Notes under the pieces: model-generated
Seen by the model: only the letters and a program-made list of their open reading frames with translations
Databases searched by the model: none
Told to the model about the DNA's origin: nothing
Position numbers and translations under genes: made by a program
DNA from: CAYRPN01 sp964426135
GTDB lineage: Bacteria; Planctomycetota; Phycisphaerae; Phycisphaerales; Phycisphaeraceae
Length of the DNA: 19,167 nt
Direction: 5' to 3'
Assembly (NCBI GenBank): GCA_964426135.1
Contig: CAYRPN010000114.1
Location: 1-19,167, forward strand
Part shown: positions 1 to 5,760 of the stretch, one piece after another
Numbering within the stretch: position 1 is the first letter of the stretch
Layout of the letters: each line of letters begins with the position of its first letter

Positions 1-370
1 GGAGCTTGGTGTGAATGCGGAGCGCCTTGCGATACGGATCGCTGTGGCGAAAGTGCGGCGCGCCACCGGGGGCCATGACTTCGTACACGTACTCACGCTC
101 GCCGACGGTCTCGCGGATCAAATCGCCTTGCTTCGGTGCGGTCTGTTCGCCGTCGAGCACGAGGTTGGTGGTCAGGATCAAGTAATCACGCGACTCAACC
201 CGCAAGAGCACTCCAGCGCCGTTGTCCACGTCGAACTGGGTCTTGCCGATCGTGGCCTGGATTTCGATTGAAGAACCACCTTCACCGCGCTGATACACGA
301 CGCTGCGCGTCGCGTGCGTGGTGCGCTGGTCCTCCAACCAATCCGAACCTCGTTGGAGCAGGTCGATCAC
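1..370 (-). CDS. Putative phage neck/head-completion protein, 3' end outside the window
   Basis: Reading frame open from a GTG start at 370 to the left edge (123 codons, no stop reached). A strong AAGGAGG ribosome binding site at 376-382 overlaps the stop codon of the upstream capsid-cement gene, so the two are probably translationally coupled; this decides the GTG start. The product begins MIDLLQRGSDWLEDQR and later contains VMAPGGAPHFRHSDPYRKAL. It is soluble-looking, with no membrane segment or signal peptide. I recall similar proteins next to DUF2190 genes in planctomycete phage-like regions, but know no experimentally assigned function. Its place directly after the capsid and cement genes is where lambda-like phages keep head-completion and head-tail joining proteins (the gpFI/gpFII position), so a neck role is inferred from position only. 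Confidence 0.7.
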   Translation of the reverse strand, partial: MIDLLQRGSDWLEDQRTTHATRSVVYQRGEGGSSIEIQATIGKTQFDVDNGAGVLLRVESRDYLILTTNLVLDGEQTAPKQGDLIRETVGEREYVYEVMAPGGAPHFRHSDPYRKALRIHTKL

Positions 371-380
371 GGCGGCCTCC

Positions 381-758
381 TTACGGAGTGAGCATCACGC
401 GGACCTTGTTGTCCGTCGTTCCGGCGGCGCGCACCGTCTTGCCGATGAGCGGCCGGCCGGAGCCCGAGCCGCCGGACCCACTGCCGGAACCACCGGACCC
501 GCCGCTGATGTGAGTGACCTGTTTGAGCGCGATGTCCCAGTACACCTTCGTGCCGTTGGGTATGTCGGTGCCGGCGCCAGTCGCCTTGGGCAACTCGAAC
601 ACACCACGCACAGCCAGCGCACCGAGTTTGCCGGCGCTGATGTCCAGCCGGGTGATGCCGATCAGATCGGCGAGGACGACCACGTCGCCGGCCACGACAT
701 TTGCAGCGGGCGTGTAGTCGATGTTGAGTCCATCCTGAATGAAAACGCCGATGGGCAT
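381..758 (-). CDS. DUF2190-family capsid cement/decoration protein
   Basis: Protein of 125 residues with the DUF2190 pattern: a short N-terminal FIQDG strand, then VVAGDVVVLADLIGI (21-35), GVFELPKATGA (52-62), KVYWD (71-75), and a C-terminal LIGKTVRAAG...VRVML strand (104-123). Members of this family sit beside major capsid genes and are thought to stabilise capsids like lambda gpD; that role is family knowledge, not shown here. The odd feature is an almost pure Gly/Ser run at 85-101, in the loop between KQVTHI and RPLIGK, which could be a flexible, surface-exposed linker. The start at 758 is supported by a GGGAG element about 7 bases upstream. The 79 bp between this gene and the capsid stop hold no gene and no clear promoter. 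Confidence 0.85.
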   Translation of the reverse strand: MPIGVFIQDGLNIDYTPAANVVAGDVVVLADLIGITRLDISAGKLGALAVRGVFELPKATGAGTDIPNGTKVYWDIALKQVTHISGGSGGSGSGSGGSGSGRPLIGKTVRAAGTTDNKVRVMLTP

Positions 759-837
759 GGGAATGCTCCCTTAAGGATTGCGAGTGGTTCAAGTCACAAT
801 GAGAGCCGAAGCGCCACGTCTCGGCGGCGCCAGGGGC

Positions 838-2991
838 TTAGACTTCGCCCTTCATCTTCACGCCGCCGCGCGGCTCCTGAAGCGCCACACCGAAGTCGTG
901 GTAGCCGCGCATCTGGATGCCGAGCATGTTGAAGTCAGCATCGGCACTCTCGACCGTGGGGCGCTCCTGGCCGTTGAGGAAGGCGACCTCGATGACCGGC
1001 ATGTCGTTGGGATCGGCCAGCAGGTACCACGCCTTGGCTGAAGCGCCGGTGTAGACCGCGTTGGACAGGTAGCTGGAGCGCACGACCTTGAACTTGCCGG
1101 CGTGCGGATTGCTCACCAGCGTCTTGGTGTTCGCGGTCGTGTCGCGCAGCTCGGTGGAGTTCATGAGCTGTGATGCTTTGACGAGCAGCGCGTTGGCCAC
1201 GAGCAGGATGACCGGCGTGGCGCCCAGCGGGTGGCCGTCGGGGTCGGTCTGGTTGAGGAACAGCAGCTCCGCCGCCGTCAGGCCGTCGATGCCGATCGCG
1301 GTGTCGGCGCCTTCGGCGTAGTTGGCGTTGGCGAGCGCGAAGAACGCGGCGTTATTCAGGAAGGTCGACCAGAACACCTCGTTGAGCTTGAGTGCCGCAC
1401 CACGTCCGAGCCGGCGCGGCACCGCCGTGAGAGCGTCGAGGTCATCGTTGATGATGTCGCGCCGATCGATGGAGAACATGCGCCCGTAGGTGCGGGCCTG
1501 GTTGGTGTAACTGGTCTCGCCGACCGTCGCGTGTTTGAGTTCGCCGCCCGGGGCGACCTCTTCGTACTGGAAGCCGCCGGTCAGGCTGTAGCTGGAGATC
1601 TGCTTGAAGTCCCGGACCGGCCGGATCGCTGCGATCTCGCGCCAGGTGGATTCGACCGCCTCGAAGCCGGCACGGAGGAACTTGTTCGCCACGTTGGAGA
1701 GAATGCCCGGCAGGCTCATTGTGCTCGGGCCGGCCGCTTCGAGGGTGGAGACGCCGTTGCCGGGGGTTCCGGGGGCGGCGAAGGCGAAGCGCAGGAGTTC
1801 CTGGATGTTGGAGCGGCCCACGCCGTGGTAGCCGTTGGCCTGTGCGAACAAAACGAGCAGATCGCCCAGCCCAAGGCCGTGACGGAACCGCTGACTGGCG
1901 GCCTGCAGCACGGGTTCGGCGTACTGTTGCTCCACATCTTCGAGGCCGCCGGTCATGCACAGCGCGGCCTCGATGACCTGGGCGTCGCTGCCGACGCGCT
2001 GGCGGATGAGCGTTGCCGGCGCTCGGCGGGAGAGTCGCAGCACCTCGAGCTCGTAGCGCTGCACGTCCCACTTGGCGTCGAGTGCCTGCTTGCACATTCG
2101 CTCCATGTCGTCGGCCAGCTCCGGCCGCTCGATCACGACCTTGGCCGTCATCTCCGCGACGCGGGTACGGCGCTCGTGCTCGGCGCGGGACCGCGCGATG
2201 ATCTGATCCAGTTCATCGGCTTCGGGGATCGTCGCCGAAATGCCCTTGCTCGCTGAGGCGTTGACGGTGCCGGGTGTGGGATCGAGCGTGGTGGTCCCCT
2301 GGTCCTGTGCGTTGCTGTTCGTTGCGGCGGTGTCGGGCATGATGGTGAACTCCTTGGCTCCGCCCCCGCCCCCGGATGTTCCGGAGCTTCCGTGGGTGGC
2401 GGCGGCGATGTTGGCGGTGGTGTTTCCGTCGGCCCCGAGGTCGACGAAGCTGATCTCTCCGAGTGTGGTTTTGCGGGCCACGTACACAGGCCCTTCGAAG
2501 CGACGGCCGTTGACCACGACGTACTTGCCGGCCTTGACGTGTTCGACTTCGTGAACAACCGTGCCGATGGATGCCTGCCAGGGGAAGCCGCGCTTGCCGC
2601 TGACGACGATCTCCTTGGCGGCGGGCGTGTCGCGCGACACGAGTCCCTCGGCGATGAGCTTGCCGTTCTCAACGGCGATCCGTTCGGTGTGCCCAACGCC
2701 AGCATGCATGCTGTGGCCAAACCGGATCGGGCGGCGCTGCGACGGAATCGCCAGGCCCTGAAGGTCGACCACGACGGAGTTGCGCCAGCCGTCGACCCGC
2801 ATGGCGTCGCCGGTGTAGGCGACCATCGAGAACTTAGGCAGCGACTCGCCCGCCCCTTGTGAAGGCTGGTCAGCACTTCCGGGGACGGGGGCGGGGGCGG
2901 CGGCGGCTTCGACGTTGAGTTGAACCGTGGCGCACACAAACGCCAGGCCCGCGGGCACGTCATTGTCAGTGGTCGCGAGTGGCTTGCTCAT
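838..2991 (-). CDS. Prohead protease fused to Mu gpT-like major capsid protein
   Basis: Protein of 717 residues with two parts. Residues about 55-190 look like a Caudovirales prohead serine protease: IRFGHSMH (His93), FPWQASIG (Ser141) and TLGEISFVDLGAD (176-188). His93 and Ser141 are my proposed catalytic residues. A Gly/Ser-rich linker (about 199-212) follows, then a charged helical stretch (about 255-330) that could act as a built-in scaffold or delta domain. The rest (about 430-717) resembles the Mu-like major head subunit: YSLTGGFQYEEVAPGGELKH, TYGRMFSIDRRDIINDDL, GRGAALKLNEVFW. The protease would mature the prohead and the C-terminal part would form the shell. The start overlaps the portal stop (TAATG). 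At residue 218 a Met with AAGGAG nine bases upstream marks a possible internal start at 2340, giving a free 500-residue scaffold-capsid protein. A frameshift joining two ancestral genes is unlikely because the whole frame is open. Confidence 0.92.
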   Translation of the reverse strand: MSKPLATTDNDVPAGLAFVCATVQLNVEAAAAPAPVPGSADQPSQGAGESLPKFSMVAYTGDAMRVDGWRNSVVVDLQGLAIPSQRRPIRFGHSMHAGVGHTERIAVENGKLIAEGLVSRDTPAAKEIVVSGKRGFPWQASIGTVVHEVEHVKAGKYVVVNGRRFEGPVYVARKTTLGEISFVDLGADGNTTANIAAATHGSSGTSGGGGGAKEFTIMPDTAATNSNAQDQGTTTLDPTPGTVNASASKGISATIPEADELDQIIARSRAEHERRTRVAEMTAKVVIERPELADDMERMCKQALDAKWDVQRYELEVLRLSRRAPATLIRQRVGSDAQVIEAALCMTGGLEDVEQQYAEPVLQAASQRFRHGLGLGDLLVLFAQANGYHGVGRSNIQELLRFAFAAPGTPGNGVSTLEAAGPSTMSLPGILSNVANKFLRAGFEAVESTWREIAAIRPVRDFKQISSYSLTGGFQYEEVAPGGELKHATVGETSYTNQARTYGRMFSIDRRDIINDDLDALTAVPRRLGRGAALKLNEVFWSTFLNNAAFFALANANYAEGADTAIGIDGLTAAELLFLNQTDPDGHPLGATPVILLVANALLVKASQLMNSTELRDTTANTKTLVSNPHAGKFKVVRSSYLSNAVYTGASAKAWYLLADPNDMPVIEVAFLNGQERPTVESADADFNMLGIQMRGYHDFGVALQEPRGGVKMKGEV
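2338..2355 (-). promoter_or_regulatory. Internal ribosome binding site and start inside the protease-capsid fusion
   Basis: On the minus strand AAGGAG (2350-2355) lies nine bases before an in-frame ATG (2338-2340, residue 218, MPDTAATN...). It sits just after the Gly-rich linker that ends the protease domain. The site matches or beats the Shine-Dalgarno sequences of most neighbouring genes, so internal initiation producing capsid protein without the protease is plausible. Use in vivo is inference. Confidence 0.5.
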
Positions 2992-4502
2992 TACATCTCC
3001 TCGACGGCGATTTCCGCGTCGTCGTCTTCATCGCGGGTCGTGGTGGGTTCAGATGGTGCGGGAGCGGGCGCGGTGTCCTTGTCACTGAGGCCGAGTTCGC
3101 GCATGAGCGCCGTCTCGCGAGCACGCTGTCGCAGTTCCGTCTCCCAGTCGCGGCCTTGCTTGGCGTATTCGATGGCGAGTGTGGTGGTGTGGCTCGTAAG
3201 CCGTGTGGACTGCGCGTTCGCTTCCTTCGCGGGATCGACGTGTTCGAATCCGTCCCAGAACCACTGATGATCAAAAGGACGGCGATCGCGCGACCGCATC
3301 CACTGTGGCAGAAGACCTTCGATGAGGACTGCCTCGTCGATCCACGCTTTGAGGATGCGATCGAGAACAACCTGGGCGATGTGGGCCTGATCGACGCGGA
3401 TCGCCTTGTAGTAGGTCTGGTGATCGAGCCGACCGGAGGCGTAGTTGTAGCCCGATGAATCACCGGCCGCGACGTTGAACGGCATGTTCAGGCACCGGGC
3501 GATCTCGGCCAGCACGGATTCGATGAACTCGACGTGGTTCGTGGATGGATGCTCGGCCTTGATCTGCGCTGGTTTCCAGCCCTGCGGCAGCACCATGCCC
3601 AGGCCGCGCTCCATCTCGAAGACGTCCATCGGCTCGAGCGGATCGGCCTCGCCGCCGGCGGGCACGTCGGTGTAGATCGGCAGCGCGAAGTTCGCAGCAG
3701 TTTCCGCAGCAGTGAGGACCGCGAGGCGATAGCGTCGCAGCAGCGCGAACAGCGGCAGCGCCGGCGTCAGTTCGGGAATCCCCCGGCTCTGGCCGGGGCG
3801 CTCGGCGCGGAACAGATGAATCACCAGTTCCGCCGGCACCGGGTCATACGCCTGCAGCGCCGGTGCCCACGATCCCGCATCTCCGGGATGTTTTCGCAGG
3901 ACGTGATATTCGGCAGGGTTGCCCGCCGCGTCGAAGACGATGCCATCGACAACGCGCTCGGCTCGGAAGGCAAGGTGGGGCGTTGCTACCTGGTCGGCCT
4001 CGACAAGCCGTAGGTCCAGCTGCACCGGCGAATCCACGGCGGAGTTGGTGTGCAGAATCGAGAACACTTCACCCGATTCAGCCCGTCCCATGCGCATCGT
4101 CCGCAGCACGCCGGCCAGGTTTACCGCTCGCGCCCATCGCATGAACTCTCGCTCGATCAGGTTGTTCGCCGCGCGATCGGGCGACAGCATCTGCAGCCGC
4201 GGGCCGGTGCCGATCGTGTCGTTGGCGAGAGTCAGCACGATGCCACGGGCGTAGCTGTTATTGGCGACTTCGTAGCGGGCGCGGTTGCGCAGGATGCGGC
4301 GCACGTCTGGACTGGCCGCAGCGTCGGCGCTGAGCGCATCGGCATTGGCCCAGTGCCTGCGGTTCTCATCATTCGTCTGCGCCGCGTCGTACTTCCCCCG
4401 GATCGACGCGGGATGCCCGCCGCGGTCGATGGCCCGGCGTGAGTCGCTTCCGTGCTCATCACGCCGGGCCATCGAGACGAGTTGCCGCAGCCAATTGAAC
4501 AT
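2991..4502 (-). CDS. Portal protein, lambda gpB family
   Basis: Protein of 503 residues, close to the size of lambda gpB. The lambda portal family signature runs throughout: RNRARYEVANNSYARGIVLT (72-91), NDTIGTGPRLQM (94-105), LRLVEADQVATP (164-175), VIHLFRAERPGQSRGIPEL (227-245), IARCLNMPFNVAAGD (334-348) and SSGYNYASGRLDHQTYYK (349-366). The portal forms the dodecameric ring at the unique vertex through which terminase drives DNA. The C-terminus is acidic and low complexity (TTTRDEDDDAEIAVEEM). The start at 4502 is preceded by AAGGA with a usual spacing. Its TAA stop shares a base with the ATG of the protease-capsid gene, so the two are coupled. It stands after terminase and a gpW-like gene, the order of the lambda head operon. 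Confidence 0.96.
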   Translation of the reverse strand: MFNWLRQLVSMARRDEHGSDSRRAIDRGGHPASIRGKYDAAQTNDENRRHWANADALSADAAASPDVRRILRNRARYEVANNSYARGIVLTLANDTIGTGPRLQMLSPDRAANNLIEREFMRWARAVNLAGVLRTMRMGRAESGEVFSILHTNSAVDSPVQLDLRLVEADQVATPHLAFRAERVVDGIVFDAAGNPAEYHVLRKHPGDAGSWAPALQAYDPVPAELVIHLFRAERPGQSRGIPELTPALPLFALLRRYRLAVLTAAETAANFALPIYTDVPAGGEADPLEPMDVFEMERGLGMVLPQGWKPAQIKAEHPSTNHVEFIESVLAEIARCLNMPFNVAAGDSSGYNYASGRLDHQTYYKAIRVDQAHIAQVVLDRILKAWIDEAVLIEGLLPQWMRSRDRRPFDHQWFWDGFEHVDPAKEANAQSTRLTSHTTTLAIEYAKQGRDWETELRQRARETALMRELGLSDKDTAPAPAPSEPTTTRDEDDDAEIAVEEM

Positions 4503-4562
4503 CCGTGTCCTTGATGAGGGTGCGAGCGTCCGTGCAATCCGAGGGCGAAGACTTCCGGCGGG

Positions 4563-4763
4563 TCAGGCTGTTCCCGGGGGCACGAGTTTCGTCGTGCGGA
4601 ACGGCAGGCCCTTGCGCTTGGCGGCTTCCTTGGTCGCCAAGTAGCGATCGGCGGCGATTTGGTCCTGCAGCGAATGCTGCTCCATTTCGCCGCTGTCGCC
4701 CTTGGCGCGCTTGGGCCCTTTGGCGTTCTCTTCGATCGCGTCTTTGAGCGTTTCGTCTGCCAT
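4563..4763 (-). CDS. Small gpW-like head-tail connector candidate
   Basis: Protein of 66 residues, very polar, with an acidic-basic N-terminal half (DETLKDAIEENAKGPKRAKG) and a more ordered stretch MEQHSLQDQIAADRYLATKE (27-46) ending KGLPFRTTKLVPPGTA. It lies directly upstream of the portal gene, 60 bp away. In lambda-type phages this position holds gpW, a protein of about 68 residues that stabilises packaged DNA and prepares the head for tail joining. Size and position agree; sequence similarity to lambda gpW itself is not evident to me. I remember the SLQDQIAADRY pattern in small proteins before lambda-type portals in other phages. The gpW role is therefore an inference. Confidence 0.75.
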   Translation of the reverse strand: MADETLKDAIEENAKGPKRAKGDSGEMEQHSLQDQIAADRYLATKEAAKRKGLPFRTTKLVPPGTA

Positions 4764-4810
4764 GAGTGTGAAAGTGAGGGTGCAACGAGGGTTTGATCAG
4801 CAGAAAGGAA

Positions 4811-4881
4811 CGGCCGGGGCCGGGGGGGGGCGCTCCGCCCCGTGCGTGGCAGAGGCCCGGCCCCCCGGCCCCCCGGTCTCC
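4811..4881. other. Very G/C-rich hairpin between head-module genes
   Basis: A G-run segment (4811-4830) is followed by C-runs (4856-4881) that are nearly its reverse complement, and nested inside is a perfect small stem GGGGCG-CTC-CGCCCC (4827-4841). On the minus-strand transcript the structure is followed only by a weak TTCCTTTCTG tract, so it might slow or partly terminate transcription between the 160-residue gene and the gpW-like gene, or protect an mRNA end. The pure G and C runs could also be a sequencing or assembly problem spot. Confidence 0.4.
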
Positions 4882-4904
4882 CGGCCCTCACCCCTCCACC
4901 CGAA

Positions 4905-5387
4905 CTACTTCTTCGGGACGGCGGGAACGTCCGACGGGTTCTCCGGCAGGTCGACCGACGCCGTGCCGAAGGCGATGATGCCCTTGGCGTTCTCGGTGAG
5001 CGCGAGCAGCCGCTCCTTGTCCTTCTCGAAGATGCCGCTGGCGCGGTCCTTGCTCTGGCTGTTGACCAGCTCGACGTAGCCGGCCTTGAAGCGGCGCACC
5101 AGGTCGCGCACCTCGGCGTTCTCGATGGTGTTCACCTGCTCGTCGCCGGGGAACTCGGCGACCGGGTAGGACTGCGGGTGGGTCTTGGGCAGGTCGAGCG
5201 GGTTGGCGGGCTTGGCGATCACCTCGACGTAGCCCTCCAGCCGCTCGAGGTACGACGTGGCGCGGTTGCGGTCGTGGACGTTGAACTCCGCCTGCTTGCT
5301 GGACTGCGAGGCGATGAGCTCATCGGCGAAGGTGACGATGCGGTCGGCGGCGCCGGCGATGTCAAAGTTGGCGACGGTTGCGGGCAT
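4905..5387 (-). CDS. Uncharacterised phage protein, 160 residues
   Basis: Not recognised. The protein has no Cys, no signal peptide and no membrane segment, and looks mostly helical: helices can be expected around GAADRIVTFADELIASQSSK (12-31), ATSYLERLEGYVEVIAKP (43-60), EVRDLVRRFKAGYVELVNSQ (92-111) and IFEKDKERLLALTENAKGII (119-138). The C-terminal tail is Pro-rich (LPENPSDVPAVPKK). An AGGAGA element eight bases before the ATG supports the start. It lies between a zinc-ribbon gene and the gpW-like gene, inside the packaging/head transcription unit. A structural, scaffold-accessory or packaging-accessory role would fit the position, but nothing in the sequence proves one. Confidence 0.8.
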   Translation of the reverse strand: MPATVANFDIAGAADRIVTFADELIASQSSKQAEFNVHDRNRATSYLERLEGYVEVIAKPANPLDLPKTHPQSYPVAEFPGDEQVNTIENAEVRDLVRRFKAGYVELVNSQSKDRASGIFEKDKERLLALTENAKGIIAFGTASVDLPENPSDVPAVPKK

Positions 5388-5550
5388 GAGGGGTCTCCTG
5401 GAGTGATGGTCGGAAGCACACGCTTCGCGGGTGGTGCAGACATTGGTTACCTATGTCCGGCTTCAGCCAAGACTCCCGCTCGCGCCAGAAAAATATGGAA
5501 CCCAGGTCGAAGAATGTTCCACCGGTAGAACCTGGACGTGCGAATGGCGA
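5388..5550 (-). promoter_or_regulatory. Intergenic gap with a nested palindrome
   Basis: This 163-bp gap is the largest inside the packaging/head unit. It holds a near-perfect 16-bp palindrome centred on ACCGGT (5516-5531, one mismatched pair), nested in a CCAGGT/ACCTGG inverted repeat (5502-5507 and 5530-5535). A TATTTTT tract follows on the minus strand. The palindrome could be an operator or an RNA hairpin, and an internal promoter for the downstream head genes may lie here. I cannot place -35/-10 boxes with confidence. Confidence 0.35.
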
Positions 5551-5760
5551 TCAGATGACGGTGGAGCCGGACTGCTCGTAGGTGGTCATGCGCTGCCCAC
5601 AGTGACGACACTCACGGCGGCGAAGGAGACGACCGCCCAGCGCCCGCCGCGTATAGAGCACGCGGAAGTGGCCGCACCCGCACTGGCGGCACATCAAACC
5701 GCGCGGCGGGTCTTTGCGGTCGTTGACGTGGATCGCGGTGGATTCGGTTCGCTGCGTCAT
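5551..5760 (-). CDS. NrdR-like zinc-ribbon protein
   Basis: Protein of 69 residues with two Cys pairs, CRQC (24-27) and CRHC (51-54), and the strongly NrdR-like stretch LLRRRECRHCGQRMTTYE (45-62). In NrdR, the repressor of ribonucleotide reductase genes, the same RRRREC..CG.RFTTYE zinc ribbon is followed by an ATP-cone; here the ATP-cone is absent and the protein stops right after the ribbon. It is thus a stand-alone ribbon, most likely a nucleic-acid-binding protein. The ATG directly abuts the terminase stop codon (TAG then ATG with no gap), so it is presumably translated by reinitiation. Phages often carry short Cys4 proteins near late genes (compare Ogr/Delta activators), but the sequence looks closer to NrdR. 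A regulatory role is inferred. Confidence 0.8.
   Translation of the reverse strand: MTQRTESTAIHVNDRKDPPRGLMCRQCGCGHFRVLYTRRALGGRLLRRRECRHCGQRMTTYEQSGSTVI

Noticed and set aside
1231..2256. A 341-codon plus-strand open frame inside the capsid gene
   Set aside because: Antisense shadow of a well-recognised capsid and protease coding frame; its composition is Ala/Gly/Glu/Val-rich without motifs.
5510..5540. Possible tRNA fragment suggested by GGTTCTACCGG-like sequence
   Set aside because: No acceptor stem, D-arm or anticodon arm can be built around it; the sequence is better explained as a palindrome.
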